From the NCBI GenBank assembly GCA_002471275.1, contig DKPQ01000005.1, positions 62,001-126,000 of the forward strand: a stretch of 64,000 nucleotides of DNA, given 5' to 3'. The position numbers and the translations under genes were made by a program. Shown one piece after another: positions 34,716 through 43,603 of the stretch. The notes under the pieces are model-generated. The model was not told the origin of the DNA. It did no database searches and saw only the letters and a list, made by a program, of their open reading frames with translations. Positions within the stretch are counted from its first letter, which is position 1; every line of letters starts with the position of its first letter. This DNA comes from Flammeovirgaceae bacterium UBA7330. GTDB taxonomy: Bacteria > Bacteroidota > Bacteroidia > Cytophagales > Cyclobacteriaceae.

Positions 34716-35078
34716 ATGAAAAAGATTGAAAAATTTGAAGATTTAATTATTTGGCAACGATCAATGGACCTTGCAGTAGATATCTATACTCACTTCAAGT
34801 CCTTAAAGGATTATTCGTTCAAAGACCAAATCCAAAGAGCATCTGTTTCAGTACCAGCAAATATCTCTGAAGGTTTTGAACGGGACTCCAACAAAGAATT
34901 TATACGGTTCCTATTTATTGCAAGAGCATCCTGTGGAGAATGTAGGACATTCCTACATCTGGCTAAACGCCTGGAATTAATAGAAATGGATTTAGCGGAG
35001 GACCTAATAAAAGAAACTATAGAATTATCATCCATGATTTATGGACTAATTAAAACAAGGAAATCAAGATTTAAATAA
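34716..35078 (+). CDS. Four-helix-bundle protein (S23 / 23S rRNA intervening-sequence family)
   Basis: 120 residues from the Met before KKIEKFEDLIIWQ; an upstream reading from 34665 lacks the family N-terminus. The motifs FEDLIIWQRSMDLAVDIY, IQRASVSVPANISEGFER and FLFIARASCGECRT identify the S23 family, first known from intervening sequences of 23S rRNA and found in many Bacteroidota in unrelated loci. The protein forms a pentamer-like four-helix bundle that may bind RNA; its role is unknown. Here it interrupts an efflux operon between adaptor and ATPase and is flanked by inverted purine/pyrimidine repeats and a terminator-like hairpin, which looks like a later insertion. Confidence 0.9.
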   Translation: MKKIEKFEDLIIWQRSMDLAVDIYTHFKSLKDYSFKDQIQRASVSVPANISEGFERDSNKEFIRFLFIARASCGECRTFLHLAKRLELIEMDLAEDLIKETIELSSMIYGLIKTRKSRFK

Positions 35079-35090
35079 TAAGAAATTAGG

Positions 35091-35138
35091 GAAAGGAGGA
35101 AACAAGTATGTACTTTCCTTCCTCCTTTTTCCTTCCTT
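35091..35138 (+). terminator. Terminator-like hairpin and pyrimidine repeat after the S23 gene
   Basis: GGAGGAA (35095-35101) can pair with TTCCTCC (35119-35125), followed by TTTTT. The pyrimidine half also forms the right-hand member of the inverted repeat flanking the S23 gene. If active it would cut the TolC-adaptor transcript from the ATPase and permeases. Confidence 0.45.
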
Positions 35139-35198
35139 CTTGCACCTATTAAAAACAGTGAAAATCAATACTAAATAAAACCTAGCAAATTTATGGTT

Positions 35199-35237
35199 GA
35201 GGGCATTGCTCTTTGCTCCATGCCCTCTGCTCCATGC
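35199..35237 (+). repeat. Short palindrome and direct repeat upstream of the ATPase gene
   Basis: GAGGGCAT (35199-35206) and ATGCCCTC (35220-35227) form an 8-bp perfect stem. TGCTCCATGC is repeated directly at 35214-35223 and 35228-35237. Similar 'GCTCCATGCCCT' strings are dispersed in intergenic regions of some Bacteroidota, so this may be one copy of a genome-wide repeat; no second copy was noticed in the window. Confidence 0.5.
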
Positions 35238-35253
35238 TCTAAACATAAAAACA

Positions 35254-35976
35254 ATGCTAAAATCAATCGACCTCGAAAAAATCTTCCGCACTGAAGAAGT
35301 AGAAACCACCGCATTAAATAAGGTGAATCTGCACATAAAAAAGGGCGAGTTCGTCGCCATCATGGGCCCTTCCGGATGCGGAAAGTCCACCCTACTCAAC
35401 ATTATTGGGTTACTCGACAATCCCACAGGTGGTCAGTACATTTTTGACACCACGGAAGTCTCGAATTTTAAGGAGCGTCATCGTACTGCACTGAGAAAAG
35501 GTAACATCGGATTCATTTTTCAAAGCTTCAATCTCATCGATGAGCTAAATGTGTATGAGAATGTAGAGCTACCATTGATTTACATGAAACTTGGTGCATC
35601 TGAGCGCAAGAAGATGGTAGATACTGTGCTCGACCGCATGAAAATCGGACATAGAAAAAAGCATTTTCCACAACAGCTCTCCGGTGGTCAGCAGCAACGC
35701 GTAGCGATCGCAAGGGCAGTAGTGGCCAACCCTAAACTGATCCTGGCTGATGAGCCTACGGGTAACCTGGATTCTAAAAACGGTTTGGAAGTGATGAAGC
35801 TTTTGACGGAGCTGAACAAAGAAGGCACTACCATCGTGATGGTGACCCACTCCGACAGGGATGCGGCTTTTGCTCACCGGGTCATCAACTTATTTGACGG
35901 TAAGATCATCACCGAGGAAGAGAAAAGAAAACTGGAAAACGTCCTGGACCCTGACTCTATAGATGAACTGATTTAA
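35254..35976 (+). CDS. MacB/LolD-type ABC transporter ATPase
   Basis: 240 residues from the Met before LKSIDLEKIFRTEEVETTALNKV; an upstream reading runs through the palindromic repeat. Walker A GPSGCGKST, signature LSGGQQQRVAIARA, Walker B LILADEPTGNLDS and the H-loop TIVMVTHSD are all canonical. The ATPase type drives FtsX-fold mechanotransmission permeases, so it should power the permease starting 29 bases downstream and possibly others in the array. Confidence 0.95.
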   Translation: MLKSIDLEKIFRTEEVETTALNKVNLHIKKGEFVAIMGPSGCGKSTLLNIIGLLDNPTGGQYIFDTTEVSNFKERHRTALRKGNIGFIFQSFNLIDELNVYENVELPLIYMKLGASERKKMVDTVLDRMKIGHRKKHFPQQLSGGQQQRVAIARAVVANPKLILADEPTGNLDSKNGLEVMKLLTELNKEGTTIVMVTHSDRDAAFAHRVINLFDGKIITEEEKRKLENVLDPDSIDELI

Positions 35977-36005
35977 CAGATTGTGAGGATTTCATTATTA
36001 AGGAG

Positions 36006-38387
36006 ATGCTTAGAAATTACTTCAAAATTGCCTGGAGAAATCTGACCAGGAACAAGCGTTTCGCCATCATCAATACGTTTGGGTTGGCGTTGGGATTCAC
36101 CTGCTGTATCCTGATCTTTCTTTTTGTTCAATATCATCTCAGCTTTGACAATTTCCATGAAAAATCTGAAAGGATTTTCCGGATCGTTACGGAAGAGCGC
36201 CGCGATATCATTGATTATACTGCAAGTGTTCCCCCTGCTCTTAGTCCGGCATTCAAAGCTGATTATGATTATGCGGAAAAAGTAGCTCGCATTGTCAATG
36301 AAGAGGAAAAAATCATTTCATTTTCCCTGAATGGCTCAAAACAAAAATATAGTGAAGAAGTAGCCTTCGTTGAGAAAGAATTCTTTGAAATATTTAACTA
36401 CCCCCTTGTTTTAGGTGCCTCCTTCGATTTTTTTACTGAGCCCAACACAGTAGCTATCACCAGTAAGATGGCCTCAAAACTCTTTGGGAACATCGATCCG
36501 ATAGGCCAGTCTTTGAGGTTAGACAACAGGATTGAGCTTACTATTAGGGGAGTATTGAAAGATCTGCCACCCAATTCACACCAACAATCCGAAATCTTTA
36601 TTTCCTATCCCACTACCAAAGAGTTCGGAGGATTTATCGCAGAAGATAGTTGGAATGGAATTACTACAACCCTGCAATGTTTCACCTTATTAAAGGAAAA
36701 TATCTCCACTGATCTGGTAGAAAATGAGCTACAAAAGTATAATGCCATCCATCGACCGAATGCGAAGAATAAGCATCACTATCAGCTCCAGCACATTTCC
36801 GATATTCATTACAACACGCGTTATGATGGAGCCATCTCTCATCAAACCCTGATTGTATTTGCTTTCATTGGGCTTTTCCTCATTCTGGCAGCCTGTATCA
36901 ACTTCATCAATATGTCAACAGCTCAGGCCATCAGCAGGTCACGTGAAGTGGGTGTTCAGAAAGTCCTGGGCAGTTATCGATGGCAGCTTTTCAGACGGTT
37001 TATGAGTGAAACGGCGCTATTGAGTCTCTTTTCACTGTTTTTCGGACTCCTTTTGGCTTTTCTGCTCTTGCCGTATCTCAATGAATGGTTTGATGTCAAA
37101 ATATATTTCAAACAATTGATCAGCCTTCCCATGCTGGGTTTCATTGGTGTATTATATATCCTTATTACGGTATTTGCAGGGGTATATCCCGGATTGTTGT
37201 TGTCTGGCATCTCTCCTGTGCTAGCCCTGAAAGGTAAACTCACTCAACAACACGTAGGAGGACTGCTCACGCGCAAATCGCTGATAGTTACTCAGTTTGT
37301 GATCTCACAGGTGTTGATTGTGGGTATGATTGTTATCGGGAAACAAATGCACTATGCCCTCAATACTGATCTTGGTTTTGACAAAGAAGCCATCATCACC
37401 GTGGACATTCCATCCAAGTTAGATAAGGAGAAAAGACATAGTTTAAAAAACAGATTTTTGGCCATCCCCGGAGTAGAAAAAGTGAGTGCATGTCTGGCTC
37501 CCCCATCATATAATAAAAATTGGGGAACGAGTGTTCGATTCAGCGATCACGTGGAGAATGAAGAATTCTCCATCCAGGTAAAGGCCGCTGATCAGGATTA
37601 CCTGGAAACCTTTGACCTGAAATTAATAGCCGGAAGGAATTACTTCCCATCGGACTCGATCAAAGAGTTTGTGGTCAACGAAATGTTGGTTAAAAAATTA
37701 AACCTGGAATCCCCTGAGGATGTCCTTGGTGAAACACTACATGTAAACAGATCCACCACAGGGATCATTGTTGGAGTGGTTTCTGATTTTCATAACCTGG
37801 ACCTACATGCTGAAATCACCCCCATTTTTATTACCGACCTGGAATTTGCCCAGAATACATATTCCATCAAAATCAATATGAATGGTGCTCAGCATACCAT
37901 CAGCCAGATTGAGGAGCAATGGAGCAACGTTTTCCCCGATTACATCTTTGACTACGAATTCCTTGATGCACACATTGCCCGGTATTATGAATCCGAAACA
38001 CGTACTTTCCGGCTGATCCAGATATTCACATTTCTGGCCATCTTTATTAGCTGCCTGGGTATGTTTGGACTCATCTCTTTCCTTGTTAACAGGAGGATCA
38101 AAGAAGTGGGTGTACGAAAAGTCTTAGGAGGAAGTATTGCTCACGTGTTGTGGCTATTCCTGAACGACTTCTTCAAATTGATTGTCATTGCTGCAATGGT
38201 GGCGGTGCCTATTTCCTGGTTTGTCATGGACAATTGGCTTCAGAACTTCCAATTTAAGATCGACATGGGATTCTGGATTTTTGGTCTTGCCGTGATCGCC
38301 AGTCTCATTATTACAATCATGACCGTAGGCTTTCAAAGTATAAAAGCAGCGTTAACCAATCCGGCTGACGTGTTGAGGACAGAATAA
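36006..38387 (+). CDS. FtsX-like ABC permease, tandem-domain (array member 1)
   Basis: 793 residues. N-terminal MLRNYFKIAWRNLTRNK, first membrane helix at ~21-43, a MacB-like periplasmic domain, three helices at ~285-425, a second helix/periplasmic domain/three-helix unit, and the C-terminal motif IKEVGVRKVLGG with NPADVLRTE at the very end. It is a fusion of two MacB-like halves, a form common in Bacteroidota. It follows the ATPase closely and completes the TolC-adaptor-ATPase-permease set. An AAGGAG abuts the ATG. Cargo unknown; antimicrobial peptide or lipid/lipoprotein export are the usual proposals. Confidence 0.92.
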   Translation: MLRNYFKIAWRNLTRNKRFAIINTFGLALGFTCCILIFLFVQYHLSFDNFHEKSERIFRIVTEERRDIIDYTASVPPALSPAFKADYDYAEKVARIVNEEEKIISFSLNGSKQKYSEEVAFVEKEFFEIFNYPLVLGASFDFFTEPNTVAITSKMASKLFGNIDPIGQSLRLDNRIELTIRGVLKDLPPNSHQQSEIFISYPTTKEFGGFIAEDSWNGITTTLQCFTLLKENISTDLVENELQKYNAIHRPNAKNKHHYQLQHISDIHYNTRYDGAISHQTLIVFAFIGLFLILAACINFINMSTAQAISRSREVGVQKVLGSYRWQLFRRFMSETALLSLFSLFFGLLLAFLLLPYLNEWFDVKIYFKQLISLPMLGFIGVLYILITVFAGVYPGLLLSGISPVLALKGKLTQQHVGGLLTRKSLIVTQFVISQVLIVGMIVIGKQMHYALNTDLGFDKEAIITVDIPSKLDKEKRHSLKNRFLAIPGVEKVSACLAPPSYNKNWGTSVRFSDHVENEEFSIQVKAADQDYLETFDLKLIAGRNYFPSDSIKEFVVNEMLVKKLNLESPEDVLGETLHVNRSTTGIIVGVVSDFHNLDLHAEITPIFITDLEFAQNTYSIKINMNGAQHTISQIEEQWSNVFPDYIFDYEFLDAHIARYYESETRTFRLIQIFTFLAIFISCLGMFGLISFLVNRRIKEVGVRKVLGGSIAHVLWLFLNDFFKLIVIAAMVAVPISWFVMDNWLQNFQFKIDMGFWIFGLAVIASLIITIMTVGFQSIKAALTNPADVLRTE

Positions 38388-38559
38388 ATTTGAAAAGCAC
38401 GCTTGATTAATCACTGTTCAATATTTAACACTTGATGTAAAATATTTTGACGAAACCTAACATAGAAAATCTATAAGTAACTGATTACAAGCATGTTACA
38501 ATCCTGGCATACTTTAAGATGTTATCTGAGTGCAAATATTGCATATATACACGCCAACA

Positions 38560-38598
38560 GGAGAGACTATTTCTATCTGAGGATAGTTTCTCCTTTTT
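38560..38598 (+). terminator. Strong intrinsic terminator inside the permease array
   Basis: GGAGAGACTAT (38560-38570) pairs with ATAGTTTCTCC (38583-38593) over 11 bp with one G-T wobble and a 12-base loop, followed by TTTTT (38594-38598). It is located in the 280-base gap 38388-38667, which holds no gene. It should end the efflux transcript after the first permease, so the next permeases need their own promoter; I see no clear TAnnTTTG box in the remaining 70 bases. Confidence 0.8.
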
Positions 38599-38667
38599 AT
38601 TCAATCAATATTGAATCAACATCCTGTTCAAATTATGGACACGTAGTACAGTAAAAAGAACCCACTC

Positions 38668-41100
38668 ATGCTCAAAAACTATCTGAAAATTGCCTGGAGA
38701 AATCTTGTAAAGCATAAAGTCTTTACATTAATCAACATTGCTGGTTTAACCATTGGGGTGACCACCTGCATACTAATCTCTCTATATGTGATCCATGAGC
38801 TGAATTACGACAACTCAGTGCCGGAAGGTGATGACATTTACAGGGTCATTGTTTCCTTCAATAATGAGGGATCATGGCAAAGAGGATGGTCCATGCCAGC
38901 TCCTATGGCAGGTGTGGCAGATGAAATATTCGAGGAGACAGAACTAACAGGCCGTATCATGGCCAACAATCTGTTTTATGGAGCAGGAAGTAACGACATC
39001 AAAATCCAGGGCAGGGTAGAGGAATTTCATGAAACCGGATTTGCCTATGCCGATCAGTCAATCATCGACATGTTCCAGTTCGACATGGTTTTTGGAGATC
39101 CTTCCACAGCATTGAGCGAGCCAAATACTATTGTAATCTCACAAAAAATTGCTCACAAATTTTTCAAGGATGAAAACCCTGTAGGGCAATTTATTATCCT
39201 GAATGGTGACATTGAAACCCCTCGCAAGATCACGGGTGTTATGAAAAGCTTTCCGACCACGTCCCACCTGCAACATGATTACTTCCTGACGCTTTCTGGC
39301 GTCGAATTCGGACAGGGAGAGCAAACACGATGGACCCAGAACAACTATTTTGTTTATCTAAAACTCAAACCCTCAATCAATGTGGAACAGTTTGAGAAGA
39401 AATTCTCGGGAGTCATTATTAAGGAATACTTTAAACCTGCCCTTACAGCCTTCAACAAGGAATTGGGTAGTACCATTGAGGAGAAAGCATATTTTAAACT
39501 TCAGCCACTAAGGGACATCCACCTTCATTCTGGTGATATCAGGGAATTTGATCCCCGGGGCGATATCAAGATTGTGCAGCTCTTTGCCGCCATTGCTGTT
39601 TTCATTCTGCTCATTGCCTGTATAAACTACATCAATCTCACAACTGCCAGGTCAGCTAATCGTGCGCCGGAGATCGGCCTTCGAAAAGTAATCGGTTCGC
39701 AACGAAGTAGTCTGATCAGCCAGTTTATGATTGAATCTTTTATTGTCACACTAATTGTCTTCACAGCAGGCTTAGGACTTGCTCAGCTCCTACTTCCCTA
39801 TTTCAATGATCTCGCCGCAAAATCCCTTACAATACCGTGGAGTGAGTCCTGGTTCCTGCCATCACTTTTTGCAGGTGTTTTAATTGTTGGAATCATTGCC
39901 GGAATTTATCCTGCGCTCTACCTGTCAGGCTTTTACCCCATCCAGATATTGAAGGGAAATCTTGCTCTGGGTGTTAAATCAAAGCGATTTCGTACCGTAC
40001 TTGTAGTATTTCAATTCGCCATCTCAGCTTTCCTGATTGTAGGTACGCTGGTGATCTATCGTCAGATGAATTTCATCCTGAATAAAAAAGTGGGATTTGA
40101 AAAGGATCAGGTCATCCAGATTTTAGGAACCAACATGCTGAGGGAGAAAATCGATCCATTTAAGGAGGAGCTTAAGAAATCAAATGGTGTGGTTAATGTA
40201 AGCATCAGTGATTACCTGCCAGTGGAAGGGACCAAACGCAATGGCACCAGCTTCTGGAACGAAGACAGACAAGACATTGATGAGCCGGTCTTTGGGCAGT
40301 CGTGGATCATTGATGAGGACTACATCAGTACAATGGGCATGAACCTGTTGGCTGGGCGAAATTTCTCCAAAGAAATAGCTTCCGAGGATCAGTCCGTCAT
40401 CATTAATCATACCATGGCCAAAAAACTTGGACTTGATGATCCGGTAGGAAAGATACTGATGCGCTTCGGAAAAAAATGGAACATCATCGGTTTAGTTGAA
40501 GATTTTAACTTCAGGTCCTTCAAGCAAGAGGTAGAACCACTGGCCTTCTTTTATGGCAAGAGCCAATCTATGGTCTCTGTTAAGATCAGCTCTGCAAATA
40601 TTCCAATGGTACTGGAAAGCCTGGAAAGTGTTTGGAAGGACTTTGTGCCCAACTCCGCCTTCAGATATTCATTTATGGATGAATCTTATGCTCAGATGTA
40701 TGACAATGTCTATCGAACCCGATCTGTTTTCACAAACTTTGCAGGGCTGGCTGTCTTTATCTCATGCCTGGGGCTCTTTGCATTATCGGCATTCCTGATG
40801 GATCAGCGTAAAAAGGAGCTCAGTATCCGAAAAACACTGGGTGCATCTGTACAGACCATCTTCCGACTAGTCACCAGGCACTTTGTGGTCCTGGTGGGCA
40901 TTTCCATCCTGATAGCCGCTCCCATTTCTCACCTGGTAATGGAGCGCTGGCTGGAGGACTATGTCTATAAAATCGATATGTCATGGGACATTTTCGCCTG
41001 GGCTGGTTTTTTGACCCTTTTGACTGCACTGCTTACCATAAGCTATCACGCCATCAAATCAGCATTAGTCAACCCTGCTGAAAATTTAAGAACCGAATAA
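38668..41100 (+). CDS. FtsX-like ABC permease, tandem-domain (array member 2)
   Basis: 810 residues with the same layout as member 1: MLKNYLKIAWRNLVKHK start, first helix at ~20-42, middle helices from ~305, and end NPAENLRTE. The conserved cytoplasmic coupling motifs are EIGLRKVIGS in the middle and ELSIRKTLGA near the C-terminus. It is separated from member 1 by a terminator, so it is probably the first gene of a separate transcript with members 3 and 4. No ATPase is adjacent; it must borrow one encoded elsewhere in the array or the genome. Confidence 0.92.
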   Translation: MLKNYLKIAWRNLVKHKVFTLINIAGLTIGVTTCILISLYVIHELNYDNSVPEGDDIYRVIVSFNNEGSWQRGWSMPAPMAGVADEIFEETELTGRIMANNLFYGAGSNDIKIQGRVEEFHETGFAYADQSIIDMFQFDMVFGDPSTALSEPNTIVISQKIAHKFFKDENPVGQFIILNGDIETPRKITGVMKSFPTTSHLQHDYFLTLSGVEFGQGEQTRWTQNNYFVYLKLKPSINVEQFEKKFSGVIIKEYFKPALTAFNKELGSTIEEKAYFKLQPLRDIHLHSGDIREFDPRGDIKIVQLFAAIAVFILLIACINYINLTTARSANRAPEIGLRKVIGSQRSSLISQFMIESFIVTLIVFTAGLGLAQLLLPYFNDLAAKSLTIPWSESWFLPSLFAGVLIVGIIAGIYPALYLSGFYPIQILKGNLALGVKSKRFRTVLVVFQFAISAFLIVGTLVIYRQMNFILNKKVGFEKDQVIQILGTNMLREKIDPFKEELKKSNGVVNVSISDYLPVEGTKRNGTSFWNEDRQDIDEPVFGQSWIIDEDYISTMGMNLLAGRNFSKEIASEDQSVIINHTMAKKLGLDDPVGKILMRFGKKWNIIGLVEDFNFRSFKQEVEPLAFFYGKSQSMVSVKISSANIPMVLESLESVWKDFVPNSAFRYSFMDESYAQMYDNVYRTRSVFTNFAGLAVFISCLGLFALSAFLMDQRKKELSIRKTLGASVQTIFRLVTRHFVVLVGISILIAAPISHLVMERWLEDYVYKIDMSWDIFAWAGFLTLLTALLTISYHAIKSALVNPAENLRTE

Positions 41101-41132
41101 GCTAACACCCTGATCAACCAAATAGTATCCCT

Positions 41133-43568
41133 ATGCTCAACACATACCTCAAAATAATCTGGAGAAACCTGCTCCGAAACAAGTTCAATACCATCCTGAA
41201 CATCACCGGGCTAACCATGGGTATTGCCTGCTTCCTGATTATCTTCTCAAAGATTGATTTTGAGTCGGGATTTGATAAGTTTCACAATGATGCGGACCAG
41301 GTATACCGGATCGTCCGTGTCACTTCCGGACTGGCTTACCTCGAAGGAGGGCTGGAATACCGAACCGGTGTGAATTTCCCTTTGCCAGATGCAATCAATG
41401 GTCAGATTCCCGAACTGGAGGCTGTCACCCGAATGATGTACATGGGGGGTAGGAATGTAAAGGTGATGGGAAATGATACTGACTCCAAACCTCGCCTTTT
41501 CGACGAGAAGCGAGGCATTGCGCTGATTGACCCGGTCTTTTTTGAGGTCCTCGATTACAATAACCAGGTAAAATGGCTGGCCGGGGACCCGTCTTCTCTG
41601 AAAGACCCTTTTCAGGTCGTGCTCACTGAGTCTATTGCTAAAAAATATTTTGGAAACGACAATCCGCTGGGCAGACATATTGAATTCCAGGACATGGAAT
41701 TTCAGGTGAGTGGGTTAGTTTCGGATTTTCCCAATAATTCCGATTTTCAATTTCAAATCCTTGCCTCTTTGGAAACATTTGATGTCGCTAGTGATGGAAT
41801 GCTCGGTTCCTGGAGCGGTCTTAGCGATGGTTTTCAATGTCTGGTCAGGGTCAGGGCCGGATCCGACATTGCACAGGTCGAAGAAAAGATCAAACAAATA
41901 CATGCCGCCAATACTTCGGCTGAAACTGCGGAATTCCGGATATATGAGCTACAACCATTGGCAAAGATCCACCAGGACAGCCGGTTTGGCAACTACAACA
42001 ATCGGGTGGTGAGTGAATCAACCATACTTTCTCTGATGAGTATTGGCATCCTCCTCATCGTGATGGCCTGCATCAACTATAGCAACCTGACCACGGCACA
42101 ACTTGCCTCCCGGGGAAAGTCAGCAGGAATCCACAAGGTGTTGGGGAATACCAGGAAGCGACTGATCAGTCAGATATTACTCGAAACACTGATCCTGTCC
42201 CTGGTAGCTACCATGGGCGGGGTGCTGCTTTCTGTACTGTTGATGAAAAACCTCCATCCCCTTATCGGACTTCCCGAATCCTGGAACATTCTTAATATGA
42301 AGTTTGTGACTTTCCTGCTGGTCCTCCCTGCAGTCACCAGTGTGGTTGCTGGCTTATACCCTGCCATCCTCATCTCCAAAACGAACATTGTAGAAATAAT
42401 TCGAAACAATGGATTCAGCACTGCCAAAGGAAGTGGAAATTTCAACCGGTGGATGGTCACTTTTCAATTTATCATCGCTCAGGTTTTGATTGTCTGCGGA
42501 GTCGTCATTTTTCGTCAGCTCAGCTTCATTGAATCAAAGGATATGGGGTATCATCGCAACAACATCCTGGTGGTAGATTTAAAAGGCGACGAATCGCAGC
42601 AAATGCGTTTCAGAAATGAATTGCTCAGCAACCCCAATATCAGTTCCATTTCGCTTTCTTCCGAAACACCTGCCAGAGAAGGCAATTATCGCGATGCAAC
42701 CAGGATGGTCAATGACATGATGGTCAAAGTAGACATCGAACAGAAATCTATAGATCATACTTACCTGGAAACCTATGGTATCAGGTTGCTTCACGGCAGG
42801 GGCTTCCGGCCAGGTGATGATGAGTCTGTTGTGGTAGTCAATCAAAGAGCGATAGAAGAATTTCAATTTGAGGACCCAGCTGAAGCCATCGGATACACTG
42901 CCCATTTTAATGGCCAGGATCGAACCATCATTGGGATTGTGGAAAACTTTCACTCGTCACCCATCTATGACCCCATCCGGCCTTGTTTTCTGGACTATAC
43001 GCCACAGCGATTTGATACTGCCGGGATCCGGTTTACGCTGACTGGAGAAGGTCAGCTTCACAACCAGCTTACCGGGATCATCAGTGATATTGAGGAGAAA
43101 TGGCGACAGATCTACCCGGAAGAGATCTTCGAATACGCCTTCTTTGACGACACCATTGCGGTGCTTTACGAAGAAGAAAAGAAAACCGCCAGGCTGGTTC
43201 ACATCTTTACCTTCATCATGATTTTCGTGTGCTGCCTGGGCATTATTGGTTTGATTCACTACACGACTGTTCGCAAAGCCAAAGAAGTAGCGGTGCGCAA
43301 GATCATCGGTGCCACGTTCATCCAGGTGGCTGGAATCCTGCTTAGAAACTTTGCAGAGTGGGTAGTCATCGCCAATCTGGTGGCCTGGCCAATCGCTTAT
43401 CTGCTGATGGATAATTGGCTCGAAAGCTTTACCTACAAAACAGATATGACCTGGTGGATCTTTCTGCTTTCCGGCTGTATTGCCCTGGTCATTGCCCTTT
43501 TCACCGCTGGTTATCATACAATCAGAGCCGCCCGGGTCAATCCGGTGGAGGTGTTGAGGAGTGAGTAG
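41133..43568 (+). CDS. FtsX-like ABC permease, tandem-domain (array member 3)
   Basis: 811 residues: MLNTYLKIIWRNLLRNK start, first helix at ~20-42, coupling motifs SAGIHKVLGN (weaker) and EVAVRKIIGA, end NPVEVLRSE. It follows member 2 by 32 bases and is probably co-transcribed. The first coupling motif departs from the usual E-[IV]-G-[VIL]-[RQ]-K, so ATPase contact on that half may be weaker. G+C is normal here (29 of 60 bases from 42121). Function beyond the family is unknown. Confidence 0.92.
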   Translation: MLNTYLKIIWRNLLRNKFNTILNITGLTMGIACFLIIFSKIDFESGFDKFHNDADQVYRIVRVTSGLAYLEGGLEYRTGVNFPLPDAINGQIPELEAVTRMMYMGGRNVKVMGNDTDSKPRLFDEKRGIALIDPVFFEVLDYNNQVKWLAGDPSSLKDPFQVVLTESIAKKYFGNDNPLGRHIEFQDMEFQVSGLVSDFPNNSDFQFQILASLETFDVASDGMLGSWSGLSDGFQCLVRVRAGSDIAQVEEKIKQIHAANTSAETAEFRIYELQPLAKIHQDSRFGNYNNRVVSESTILSLMSIGILLIVMACINYSNLTTAQLASRGKSAGIHKVLGNTRKRLISQILLETLILSLVATMGGVLLSVLLMKNLHPLIGLPESWNILNMKFVTFLLVLPAVTSVVAGLYPAILISKTNIVEIIRNNGFSTAKGSGNFNRWMVTFQFIIAQVLIVCGVVIFRQLSFIESKDMGYHRNNILVVDLKGDESQQMRFRNELLSNPNISSISLSSETPAREGNYRDATRMVNDMMVKVDIEQKSIDHTYLETYGIRLLHGRGFRPGDDESVVVVNQRAIEEFQFEDPAEAIGYTAHFNGQDRTIIGIVENFHSSPIYDPIRPCFLDYTPQRFDTAGIRFTLTGEGQLHNQLTGIISDIEEKWRQIYPEEIFEYAFFDDTIAVLYEEEKKTARLVHIFTFIMIFVCCLGIIGLIHYTTVRKAKEVAVRKIIGATFIQVAGILLRNFAEWVVIANLVAWPIAYLLMDNWLESFTYKTDMTWWIFLLSGCIALVIALFTAGYHTIRAARVNPVEVLRSE

Positions 43569-43603
43569 TCTTAAACTATGATTATATTAATGGTCTGTAG
43601 ACT

